This document shows positions 35,093 through 45,730 of a DNA stretch of 64,000 nt, in pieces. The notes beneath the pieces are model-generated. The model was given only the letters and a program-made list of their open reading frames with translations, searched no databases and was not told the DNA's origin. Both the position numbers and the translations under genes were made by a program. The stretch lies in NCBI GenBank assembly GCA_032718475.1, contig JAUCBJ010004955.1:41318-105317 (forward strand). The letters run 5' to 3'. How positions within the stretch are numbered: position 1 is the first letter of the stretch; each line of letters opens with the position of its first letter. The DNA is from Nemertoderma westbladi (Eukaryota; Xenacoelomorpha; Nemertodermatida; Nemertodermatidae).

Positions 35093-35586
35093 AGAGGGAT
35101 GCTATTGACATCTATCTGTCAGACTATCAACGTTTTGTAGGTGATGAAGAGTTGAGGAGAAGGCTGGATGGACTTAGCCCTAATAGTGAAGGAGCCAAGC
35201 TTGTGTTGGACGCAATCGATGCGGATATGATAGCTGCAAACCAAGCTAAATTTGATGAACGCCTCCGCATCGCTAGAGTCCAAGAAGAACAAGTAAAGAA
35301 AAAACGTATAGAAGACAGAAAGACAGCGGCAGTGGCAGCAGCAGTGGCAGCGGCAGAAGCGGAAAGAAAAGCGGCAGCGGCAGCAGCATCGGCAGAAGTA
35401 GAAGCGGAAAGAAAGGCGGTAGAAGTGGAAAGAAAGGCGGTAGAAGTGGAAAGAAAGGCGGTAGAAGTGGAAAGAAAGGTGGCAGTGGCAGCGGCCGAAG
35501 CGGAAAGAAAGGCGGCAGTGGCAGTGGCAGCGGCAGAGGCAGTGGCAGAACAGAACGGAGAGCGTCTGAAGAAACCACCCAACTAG
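35059..35586 (+). pseudogene. BEL gag middle: Ala/Glu/Lys coiled-coil repeats
   Basis: A 175-codon frame in another phase from its neighbours. After DIYLSDYQRFVGDEELRRRL comes a long charged helix with repeated AEAERKAA and four AVEVERK heptads (about 35,395-35,480), typical of a coiled coil. The repeated DNA is prone to length change. The next segment is entered by a frame change near 35,560, so this is one of at least three frame changes in gag. Confidence 0.65.
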
Positions 35587-35975
35587 AATTGGAAAACATT
35601 CAAGAGAATCAAGACTGCATAAATAAACAGTTAACAGCTAGTCAAATGCAGATGATGAGGCGATCTACTCCCAAGAAACAGGGATACACATCATCTGAGA
35701 AAGGCGATACCACCGATCCTGAAGGCGGAGGAAATAGATCTCGTCTAAGCAGACGTAGAAGAATGTCTCACCGTCAGAAATTGCCTGATTTGCCCCCAGC
35801 TGTTAGAAGGCAACTAGCTAGCACAGACTTAGGTAGTACAGAACCCACTGACCAAATAATTAAAATAGAAAGACTCCCTACTATAGTAGATGAGCCTGAA
35901 ATAATTAGGCCTGTTCTCGAAGCCACCCCTTCGGTGATAGAGACACCTGTACTCCCTCCCTGCACCTACCTCTAA
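35580..35975 (+). pseudogene. BEL gag basic linker
   Basis: The frame passes through ETTQLELENIQENQDC, without a local ATG, then RSRLSRRRRMSHRQKL and a Pro/Ile-rich stretch ending at 35,975. Around 35,950 coding moves to the next phase (SLPAPTSKFPLHSTK), which stays open to 39,201 apart from two TGAs. No known domain. Confidence 0.55.
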
Positions 35976-36153
35976 ATTCCCTCTGCACAGCACTAAGCTA
36001 CCTGTGCCCCACAGAACCACCACTGAAAATGTTCATGTCCTGGACTCCGAGCGAAATATTAATGATTTGTCGCCCGTTGTCCCTCGTCCGCCCGCTACAA
36101 CGTTGGCGCCTCCCGCTTCGGCGGTTGAGTGGGTAGATGAGGGACGATGAGAG

Positions 36154-39100
36154 ATGGGTCTCCTGCTCGGGCAGCTGAGGGAACACCGTTCTTGCTCCTC
36201 TCAGCAGGTCCAGGAGATGGGGGAGACTGTGCAGCAGTTAAAGGGAACAATTAGAGAGGGTAGGTTAGAGTTGCAAGAAGTGCAGCAAAGTATTGCGTTA
36301 GAACGCGACAAATTTGTAAATACACAAAAGGGTATACCACCACCCCCTGTAACAATGTGTCAACCTGTTAGGTCTGAAGTATTTCATGCGCAAGGTGTGG
36401 AGCCTACACGCATCTATACTGCTAGTGAAGTGGAAACTCCTATAGTAAACCCTATTAAGGGTAATTATAAACCTGTTGACAATGATATTCCATATAGACT
36501 TGATAATAATCCGAGAAATTTATATACCGATAACTCGATATTAAATAACACGATGGCCCAAGAAAGTTTTACGCGTCAAATGGCTAGAACCGAAGCCCAT
36601 CAAGCGGTAAAGGTGGGAGAGATCGTCAAGTTCAATGGAGATGAGATGAAATGGTTACCTTTTAATGAATATTACAAAGATAACATACAGAACTCTGTGC
36701 TATCTAACGGAGAGAAACTTAGATTCCTCATCGAGTGCTTGGAAGGCTCTCCCAAGTTAATGGTGTTAAAGTTTATTGGACATCCAGATGGATTAAGACA
36801 AGTTTGGGATACACTAAACATCAGGTATGGTAATAGGAATAACATAGCTAGGTATTTGTATGCAAAATTGGTAGCGCCCCGAAAGTTCATTAGCAGCGGG
36901 ATTATAGAGTTTTCCGATGAGATTCAAGAGATCTGTAGACAATTAGATTGGCTAGGTAAGTCTCATGAATATCAGAGTTCTATGGTTATTGGAGCCGTGG
37001 CCTCAACTTTACCTAAGGGTGGAGTAGGCACACGCTGGGATAAGAAAGTGTTATATATGATGGAACAACAACGATGAGACCCTACCATGGCTGATCTCAT
37101 GTCATTCTTAGATGGAGAAGTGAAATTACAACTCCTAAAGCAGTCCAGAGAGAAGAGACCGGAAAACAAGGTAAGTGAGAAACCCGTTTCTAGGAGAAAG
37201 GTAATACCAGTGTGTTATACAGACGACGGCGAAAGCCAGGCTTCTCAAGAGGAAGACAGCGGGAAAGACACTGAAAGATCTTACTATGACAACAAAGCGC
37301 CTAAGGACGTAAGTAAATTCAAGTCTCGAACCAATGACAGGAGAGAACAGGTAAGAAAAACTCCTCCTACGTCTCCTAAGAGAATTCATGTAAGAAAGCC
37401 CGAGGAAAGAACGAGTGTGCACAACGTTACCCAAAGTAAGGTAAGTAACATCAAACCAAAATGTGTGCTGTGTGACGGGCCCCACCGTTTAAGTGCGTGT
37501 GATGAATTCCTGAGGAAATCACTAAAGGACAGACGTGAAGTGATGTGGGATAAGCGGTTGTGTTATAATTGCCTCAGACGAGGACACCAACGGCGAACCT
37601 GTTACTCCGACGCAAGGTGTGCAAAGTGCTGCGCAAAACATCATATCTTGTTGCACACTGAATTCGATCGAAACAGCCCGAGTCAGGTAAGTGAGTCCGA
37701 ACTACATGTCCAATTCAGTGATGTGAACGACACTGACCAAAGTTCTGAGATGGAAGGATTCTATACGGACGAATTCTCCGATGAAAGCGAATCCTGTTAC
37801 CTGATAAATACCGCAGTGTATCGAGCACTTATGTATGAAGAGGACACCGACAGCGAGCTCCCCCTAACTACTTCTGACCGACAACCATCTTGGAAAGCAC
37901 CAACTTCCAATGTAGGAATCCGAGAATTTCCTGTAGTACAGTTGAGGGTCCATGGACCTAAAAGGAGTTATATAGTGAACGCCCTCCTTGACTCCGGTAG
38001 CACAGGAACATTCATCGACAAAGAACTAGCCGAAGACATCTTTGCTGGACAACCCAAGTTCCGAACTAAGTTAAACATGTCAGGAATTATGCAGGTTTGG
38101 AAATCTACAGTAATAACGGATTATTATGTAGTTGCGTTGTCCACCCCCCAGGATGAACTAGGAGAACACAGCATAAGGTCAGTAAAAATGGTGGCGATAA
38201 AGAACTTCGCTACCAGCCAAGTAGAACCTTATAACTGGGATGAGGACGATTCCACCCAGCAGCTTAATATACCTAGATTCAACACAGACTACCCTGGAGT
38301 GCAAATACTCATCGGCCAAAATGCGCATGAGGCGCTTGAGACATTGGAGAAACAGCCTGCTCAACCGCAACCACTACAAGCCTACGCGGGAAGAACTAGA
38401 GTAGGTTGGTACTTTACTGGCCCTTCCCGTAGAACTCTCATAGAAAGGTTACCAAAAGAACGGGTATACCAAGTAAGTGAATGGGAAGCGGAGAGCAGTG
38501 AGGTAGACGACCCAACTGAGGGAACACCATACTCCTCAGAAAATGACGATATTAACTCCAATGTAGATCAATGGAGACATTGCCCCGAGACGATTAATCT
38601 AACCGACATCGCTTCCAGAGGAGCAACTCCTCAAGAACTGACAGATACTCCAGACTGGTTAGGTGGACCCGACTTCCTAAGTAAAGAAGATGAATGGCCT
38701 CCCCATCTTACCACGGCTGAGATTAGACAAGCCAAGGGAGCGGAGAAAGTCAAACCTAAAACCCGGACGAGTAAATCAAGGTTATTTAAACCCGTGATAG
38801 ATCTGTCTGTATTACACATTGCCAGGGACGACGCGGTGGATCTAAACTCCCCCACCGCGAACCGATCTGTTGTGGAGATCAGAGAGAGAGACTGGAGATC
38901 TGGAACACCAGGCGTCTCGCCGGGACTCTCACCTCTCCTGCCGGGAGCGATGGACCACTATAGATCCTGGAATCGGCTTTGTAAGGCCGTCATGGATTTG
39001 AAGCGATGTTTCTATCGTCACTATTCCAGGACGAAGAGGAAACCTGGAATTGTCTTCGAGACACAGCAGCTCAATCGCCCAGTTGGTCGTTTATGTTTAC

Positions 39101-39201
39101 TGGAAAGAGACCGAGAACTGTCCGGAAACTATGGAAGGCAAGATACTCTTCCCACGACCACCTCCCTAATCCAACAAACATCTAGGGACTCCCCAACGTA
39201 A
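36154..39201 (+). pseudogene. BEL gag capsid, zinc knuckles, protease and pol remnant
   Basis: One phase is open from about 35,941 to 39,201 apart from TGA codons at 36,148 and 37,075. The first part resembles a capsid-like gag domain (VKFNGDEMKWLPFNEYYKDN, LRFLIECLEGSPKLMV). The second has zinc-knuckle text (CVLCDGPHRLSACDEF, CYNCLRRGHQRRTC, CAKCCAKHH) and an aspartic protease motif, NALLDSGSTGTFID, near 37,979. After VGWYFTGPS the text jumps to WRHCPETINLTDIASRGATP and DHYRSWNRLCKAV, normally found downstream of RT/RNase H and just before integrase. The RT, RNase H catalytic core and integrase are therefore deleted. The GTA-AGT codon pair is unusually frequent (see findings). Confidence 0.8.
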
Positions 39202-40890
39202 CAGCGTCTGGAGTGGGTGTGTGACTATATTATTTTATATTTGTTTTTATTATTTTATATTTATGTATGTATTATTATGTAATTTTATTATAATCGTTTT
39301 CTTTAATTTTATTTAGTAGAATGTTATTTTAGCGATTATTTAGTAGATTAGTGCAATATATATTCGCGTTTATTACTTAATTACTTATATATTATATATT
39401 TAGTGCGACGGCGAGAAATAATTCTTTTTCTCTTTCCTTACTGTTCGTATTACATTATAAATACGTGACTACAGTAAGATGAAATATCCGTACTTATTAA
39501 AGTACAATAAAGCTCCTACTATATTTAAGTATTATTGGTAAGTAGAGTATTAGGAATGCAAAGTTCAGATCCTCGTGTCTCGGCTAAACCAAGCTCTGGG
39601 TAGACCTTGGAAACGACTTGCCTCTTCTAACTGACATTGCTTCGTGCGATATTGCTCTCATACCGTATATTAAATAATACATATAGTAGCGTGATGTCCC
39701 TTTAACAGTAGCGTACAACGCAAATAAATCTGTTAAACCCTTTGACCATCTGTAATTCTAGTCGATTAAGATATCGCGGCACCCACCGATATACTTGAAA
39801 GACAAAATTCTAGAATCAGTGGTTAACGTCCCCAGACATGTTCTGGAATAAACCGGTGCCCATCTTAAATATTAATTATTAATATTTATAAAATCTGTCA
39901 AATAGATACAATAGAGTAACTACTTACAAGTTAACTCTAGAAAATCTATAAATTAAAATCTGTCAAATTTTAGATCCTTTAAAATTCTAGTCTATTAAGA
40001 TATCGTAGCACTTACCGATATTCTTAAAAAGACCAATTTCCTAGAATCAAGGATCCCAGTCCCCAGACATGTTCTGGAATAAAATTGTATCTATTTAACA
40101 TTAAATAATAAAATTTACGGGAATAAATTTAAATTCATATTTTTAATGAATTTGATAAATTGTCATTTTTATACAATTTATAACCTTCCCAAATTCCATT
40201 AATTAATAGATCATGGGAGCGGAGATTCACCCTATTAAGTATATGAGTGTGCGAGAATCTCCAATATATAGTCAATAGCCGATAAAGTTCATAAAATCAT
40301 GTATAAAGAGGAATATTGACAATTAAAGAATTACTATTAAATAGCATTCCAGATCTGTATGCATGGGAATTACCCTAATTCTACCGCTAGCTTTCCATAA
40401 TGTCACCATGGCAACAACCACGCTAGAATTAGAAGTGAGTTAAAAGAACAATAAAGCTTGCCCATTGAATAGCATAAGGAATAAATAGCACACTGCTAGT
40501 ATCCCAGGATACTCAATAATAACGTGGCATTCTGGAAGGCACTGACTAACGGAGAAATGGCCCGAATGTGTGCGATTTGTAACAGTTATGTGGAATTTCT
40601 GCGTTTATAGGTGAATGTTACTACTAAAGTGTGTTTACAGTAGCAAGTCGCAATTGTGAAAGTAGCCCTAACTCTCCAGTAAGAACCTGAAGTAAATCTA
40701 AGCCTTTGGGACGGACGGTGGAGTGACTCGCGCTGGTTGTTGTGGTCGTTGTGCAGCTACGACGTTGGCGATAGGCACATCGGCGAAAGTACACCAGCGC
40801 TGAGGATCTTGCGCTGTCCGGGGGCCGAGAGGGGTAGGCAGCGACGCCCGCTAGCCTAAATATAAACTCATTATAATATTCTTAAACTCA
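39202..40890 (+). other. BEL interior, non-coding
   Basis: AT-rich with no supported gene. It contains two ~100-bp direct repeats (39,752-39,852 and 39,983-40,083), each with TTAAGATATCG and CCCCAGACATGTTCTGGAATAAA, then GC-rich text near 40,690-40,850. Related to no recognised retroelement part. Confidence 0.55.
39752..40083 (+). repeat. Two ~100-bp direct repeats in the BEL interior
   Basis: Copies at 39,752-39,852 and 39,983-40,083 share TTCTAGTC-ATTAAGATATCG, CTAGAATCA and CCCCAGACATGTTCTGGAAT. The last string is nearly palindromic (CCAGACATGTTCTGG). Confidence 0.8.
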
Positions 40891-40900
40891 TATAGCAGCT

Positions 40901-42260
40901 ATGACTGAGTTGATAGAAGATGATCTTGGTATCAGGGAGAAATATACTCTACCGTTGCAAGCGCTTGTTGATAGATTGATACGCAGCGACGCTAGTCCGA
41001 CTATACGGAGGACGATGGTCGTTATATCGAACCGCCGATGTCCCAGGAGCAACTTACGCGTGAATTGGACTATCAAAAATTCACTGCTCGCTATACGCAT
41101 CGTAATGGTACGCATATGGACTTCTTAACTACTGGTCATCCTATCGATTTACACGATACGGACGATGTCGACACCGAAAGGGAAATGGTACTGTTTGAGT
41201 ATCCTACCCAGCGGAGTCGGAACGATAAACTGAAAATCGAATGCGAAAATTCTATTCGAAATCGACTCGAAAGAGAAGACGTTAAAGAACCGGATAAACG
41301 CAGTAACTCTAACGTATATTTGGAGTTCTTGAGAGAAACATTGTAAAACCGAATAAATATCACCCGCGTTTCCCCTACAAGACGTGCGTCTTTGGTATTA
41401 TTGCGATGAATGCCCAAGACCCAACCAACAAACGGAAAGACATAAACATCCGTGGAGACGTTGCTTTGAACACGGTTTTACTCGCTATATTTACGGAAGT
41501 TTCGAGCGAAACTTGTTCGATGTATCACCTACGCTCGTTCGATTCAAACGATCCTTAAATAAACCTATGATCAGAGTTCCGGAATACTCGGTCAGACCTC
41601 CTCATTCCCTAGTTAGACCTCATGACTCTTGATCCTAATAGTATCACGGATCCTCCCGAACTGTACTCACTGTTCAAAGATCTAGTGTTACCCGAACAGT
41701 TAGTCGGTGGCACTCCGGTTGTGGGCTCCCTTAAATATTCACCCATCTTACTTAGTCGGATTGGGATGCAGACATCTAATATCGCCATTCAAACGTACCA
41801 TCGTCCCTGTTTAACCCGATACAACCTGTCACCGAGGCGGAGGAAAGAGTTATACGAAACGCGTTGGACACTATTCGTCAAAAGATCGGAAAATGAACCT
41901 ACAATTGTTTAGAGAAACGTAAATTGCAGTAGCAAGTCCAAGCGATAAACGAATTAACTTTATCTCAGTTCGATCAGGAAATTCAGAATCTCTAAGAGGA
42001 TATCGAACTTGGACGACCCTATTCTCTGCAAGAGTTTTGGACGAACGCATCCAACGATAAGCGGAGGAAAATCAGCTCGAGGAGAAGCATATCGAAATGG
42101 ATGAGACATCAACCGTAACCCTAAACCTTCTGATGCAATTGTATTGCACCCTTCACCCAGGAGTTACAGCCCTCCTAGTAAAGTGGCTCGCCCCAAAGAG
42201 AAAAGGACTCTTGCTAGCCTCAAAAAACTGCGTAAACGCCGTCCGCGCAAGAAAAACTAA
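40901..42260 (+). pseudogene. Unidentified broken reading frames in the env position of BEL
   Basis: Between the pol remnant and the 3' LTR lies coding-like sequence in shifting phases. It has MTELIEDDLGIREKYTLPLQ (from 40,901), then EPPMSQEQLTRELDYQKF to an EFLRETL end (about 41,015-41,346), then text near 41,350-41,560, then a frame at 41,622-41,912 with DPPELYSLFKDLVLPEQL. A very basic C-terminus with KKLRKRRPRKKN ends at a TAA near 42,260. I recognise no family. No signal peptide or membrane segment is evident, so an envelope protein is not supported. It may be a captured gene or a third ORF. Confidence 0.4.
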
Positions 42261-42338
42261 CTGTTTAGAATATTTTTATATTTTAGAAACTGTGATTTTT
42301 TATATTTTATAGAATTAAATCCCATTTTCTGGGAGCGG

Positions 42339-43552
42339 TGTAAAAGCTTTTGCGGAATTGGCTGGTTATTTTCCCCGCAAAGTACTCTGTAGTTGGTTTA
42401 TCGGGCATAAAAAGCCATTTCATTACTGTACTGGTGTTTTAGTGGACATAAAAAGCCATTTCTTCTGTATGTGTACTTTAGCGGACATAACTAGCAATTT
42501 TATGTCGCAATATGCTAAATCCTCTTGACACAGTGTAGTTACTATGACGACGGCTAACAGCTGATCTGTACAAGTGGAGCTTTTCCTTTGTTCTCTGTTC
42601 TTTCTTTGTTCGGTCGACCAATCAGAGCGTTTTTTGACTCTGTGTTGGAGATTGTATACAGAAACTTGTGCAGTTGAGTCAGTATGTGTATTTTGTCCAC
42701 AGCCAGAAGACCGGCTTTGGAACCTCTGTGTTTTCAGGCTTTAGCCCAACATTAGTAGGCTTGATCATCGAAACGTATATCTGTTATCAAACCACATATC
42801 ATATCAATGCAATTCATACCAATTCATGCCTACTCATCCTACTCACCTAATCATATTGTCAACTACAAACACCGCATTTTTACTGCTATTTACTGTCGGT
42901 TATTCATTATATCAGTTGATGAAATATTATTATATTGGATAATATCGATAAATTAATCATAAAACCCTCAATCTTCTTGATATACTGAAGGTAAGAGAGA
43001 CCGGTTACATATAACGATTGCGACTTACATTAAAGTGGTTTTGAAGTGAATCTAATGCTATTTCATAGGCACTACATGTATCGGTCGTTGTTCTCTTTAT
43101 ATGTGACTAAATTAGTGAAGGTCGGCAGATCGGTGTGCAGCATTGTGCAGTAGTGTGCATGATTGTGATTGATTACAAAGCATCTCCTAAAGAATGCGCT
43201 ATATACGTGAATCCATAGCCATCCCGTTGTGTCTAGTGTAAGTCATAACTCTGTTTACATATTTAGAGCGCCACGTCCTAAAGGAACTGTTAATATTTCC
43301 CGAAAGTGAATAATATTTGTCAGAAATTATATATTAACGATCAGTCGAATAATACAGTAGGCCTACACCGCAATAAGGTCAAAGCTTCCGAATCCAGTCT
43401 CCCGGGTATATCCAGCGGGTGAATGGTCGTGCATAGACTGGCTTCGGCTAATGTAGTGTATCAAATACTCGTCATAGGCTAAAGTCGATTTATAAACTAG
43501 AAGACATCTAAATTTGGCAGGTTAAACTGCTAAAGGTCTGAAAGCGCGAACA
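42339..43552 (+). repeat. BEL 3' LTR
   Basis: Starts TGTAAAAGC after a purine-rich GGGAGCGG, a possible polypurine tract, and ends ...AAGCGCGAACA. Same length as the 5' LTR and followed by GCAGC. Confidence 0.93.
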
Positions 43553-43557
43553 GCAGC
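43553..43557. repeat. Target-site duplication of the BEL element, right
   Basis: GCAGC, followed by CTCATGGAGTG of LINE B. Confidence 0.9.
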
Positions 43558-43750
43558 CTCATGGAGTGAATAAGCATGGTGGACAGCCCAAGACTTTCTT
43601 GAGACGCATCTTAAAGGACACTGGCCTTAAAGATGCGGATGATCTAGCAAATGTCATGGGTGATAGGGAGTTGTGGCGGTGCAATTTTGTTGACAAGCCG
43701 GCACAGCATTCTTAAAAATGCAGCTGCAATGCAGCATGCCGATCATAGTA
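43553..43750 (+). mobile_element. LINE B copy 2, 3' end
   Basis: Resumes with GCAGCCTCATGGAGTGAAT and continues the LINE B C-terminal coding region (TFLRRILKDTGLKDADDLAN, MGDRELWRCNF), a stop near 43,714 and a short 3' UTR ending in TAGTA. Text matches 61,208-61,405 of copy 3. Confidence 0.88.
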
Positions 43751-44335
43751 GTATGCTTGAGCATGTGGACGACTTCTGTTACCTGGGATCATAGATCCGG
43801 AAGTCAGGTGAGGACCTTCGAATGAGTAAGGGAAAGGCATGGGCAGCCTTGAATAGGCTTTCCGGGATTTGGAAGTCACATAGAATTAATCGGGAACTTA
43901 AGGTCCGATTATTTAGAGCAGCAGTAGTTCCAGTACTCCTATACGGGAGCCCATGCTGGGCTCAACTGCTGAGGACACCAAATCTCTGGATGGCTCATTC
44001 ACAAGAATGCTACGCCGGGTTCACTGTGTCAAGTACAATCCACACATCCCCAACCAGACACTATATAACATTGGAGGTGTCTCATTGGTTCCCATAGGCT
44101 TGACACTAGAACAAACCCGCCTCCGCTTTGCAGGACATTGCTTTCGCCGTGAGGACCACCCAGTGCATAATCTTGTGCTTTAGCATCCTCATGGAGTGAA
44201 TAAGCATGGTGGACAGCCCATGACTTTGTTGAGACGCATCTTAAAGGACACTGGCCTTGAAGATGCGGATGATCTAGGTGATAGGGAGTTGTGTCGGCGC
44301 AATTTTTTCGTCAAGCCGGCACAGCATTCTATTTA
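43751..44335 (+). mobile_element. LINE B copy 1, 3' part
   Basis: Resumes copy 1 with GTATGCTTGAGCATGTGGACGA and runs through the RT C-terminus (GKAWAALNRLSGIWKSHRIN, LRFAGHCFRRED) and the terminal coding block to CACAGCATTC. It carries a TAG for Trp at about 43,793, a 1-nt loss at about 43,963 that splits the frame (43,822-44,097 then 43,953-44,183), a TAG for Trp near 44,181 and an internal deletion near 44,275. Confidence 0.85.
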
Positions 44336-45690
44336 TTGCGTTTATTGAGTTTTTTGCTTTTTAATCAACCATAGATCTCAATATAGATGACAATGTTTTT
44401 CTGAAATAAATAATTCCAGTCAGCAGAAATCATATAGTGGTAACATACATCCTTATAATACAAGCATCCATTGTCTTATATCCGCATCAAGGTTCTGACC
44501 CCCTTTGGTAGCCTGAGAAATTAGCGATTGGAAATGCAGAAATGGTTTATTGTTTAAAAAAGAGAACATTTTTAAAGATTCTCTATTTTATTTTGAAAAC
44601 GAAAAATATAGAACGTTATAATATATTATAATTTAATATACTGTATTTTATGTTTGAAAACATTTTCACAAATGAAATTAGCAAAAACTTGGTAGTATAA
44701 AATTTGGTGTGTACACACCCCCCAATTCAGTTTCTAACCAATTTGAAACGTTGAAATAATGTTACCAACCAATTTGTAATGTTCAAATAATGTAATTTAA
44801 ATTTATTCTGAACATCTTGATTTTCAAACAATCAATAACACTATAAGAAACATTAGAAAAACTATGTTCTGTAATGTTACATAAATTTTAATATAAATTT
44901 TTTGATTCTCTTGACGTTGTTGAAACTAAATAAATATTGATATTTTTGAAACAAATGATTAAATATTTAGGCCTATTATAATATAATTCAATATCCTTTC
45001 ACATCCCAAAGAACGAATAATGAGTTAGCATTTTATGATGTGTGGTGTCTTGAAATATTCAACACAAAAACACCTAATCGTTATCTTTCAAGATTTACAG
45101 ATACCATCACTTCAAACTCCTAACTTTTCTAATATTACTAATGTTATTGTTGTTTTTAGTAAGTTAGCACTTTAGAACTCTTGAGCCCTCTTGCGGGTGG
45201 TGCAGAATTGGTGTTGCTAAAGGTTGCTAAAGTCTGTTACTGAGTTAGCACATTGGTACTTTCAGAAATCACTGGTATGGGTATGGTGTCACTTTACCAA
45301 GGAAATCCCGCGTTAGCACTTACAGACTTATGTGGTGCATACACATTCACATGCCGTAACCTATTTCACCGAACAGTGGTGGAGTGAACTAGATAATATC
45401 GGCTTTCTCCAACCGCAATAAAAATAATCAGCCAAACCGAACCTAGTAGAAGGAGATACGGCCACTTAATACCAATAGAACTACTGTACTGTACGACATT
45501 TAAACGAAAACTACATGGGTGCCGAAGCCTAGCGAGTGAATATTAAACTTACTAAATGTAAGTAATGATACTATTGTAGAAAAATTTTACCCATTTAGAA
45601 AATTTTTATATGAATTCTTATTCATACAAATTATTGTTAACCTATATTAAACTTTCACAATTCACCATATATTTATATTTATTATAGTAT
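44336..45690. other. AT-rich region with inverted AAAGTGCTAAC motifs
   Basis: No gene. The stretch 44,397-44,445 (TTCTGAAATAAATAATTCCAG...GTGGTAACAT) matches 26,175-26,225 in direct orientation, and GTTAGCACTTT-like motifs occur at about 45,032, 45,170, 45,247 and 45,314. This is probably the other side of the old element that hosts LINE B copy 1. Confidence 0.5.
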
Positions 45691-45730
45691 GATATTTAAA
45701 TCGTCATTTTTATATTGTTTATCCTGCCGA

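Larger units (their letters stand above)
30672..43552 (+). mobile_element. BEL/Pao-like LTR retrotransposon, defective (12.9 kb)
   Basis: Two direct 1,214-bp LTRs bound a 10.45-kb interior and are flanked by GCAGC. The interior has a ~2.3-kb leader with repeats, a broken gag-protease region (34,146-39,201), about 1.7 kb of AT-rich non-coding DNA, and unidentified broken frames (40,901-42,260). BEL/Pao assignment rests on the gag zinc-knuckle block, the aspartic protease style, FGW-like VGWYFTGPS and the tether text (WRHCPE...LTDIASRGATPQEL). RT, RNase H catalytic parts and integrase are missing, so it would need helper enzymes. By eye the LTRs differ at about 15-17 of 1,214 positions, suggesting a moderately old insertion. 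Confidence 0.88.
27478..43750 (+). mobile_element. LINE family B copy 2, with BEL element inserted
   Basis: The longest family B copy. It has a ~390-bp leader (27,478-27,870), an apurinic-like endonuclease ORF, an RT ORF, and after the BEL insertion its 3' end (43,553-43,750) with a short TAGTA tail. It lies inside copy 1, flanked by a 14-bp duplication. The leader repeats AGGACCC and GGTATATGGCCTGACCAGGC-like strings. It is inactive: a linker deletion and the BEL insertion both break it. Confidence 0.88.

Noticed and set aside
34146-35975. A host gene with coiled coil separate from BEL
   Set aside because: It sits between the BEL leader and the zinc-knuckle gag in the same orientation, within flanking LTRs, so gag is the simpler reading.
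40901-42260. Envelope or Polinton capsid gene
   Set aside because: No signal peptide, membrane segment, furin-like site or recognised capsid motif could be seen; left as unidentified.
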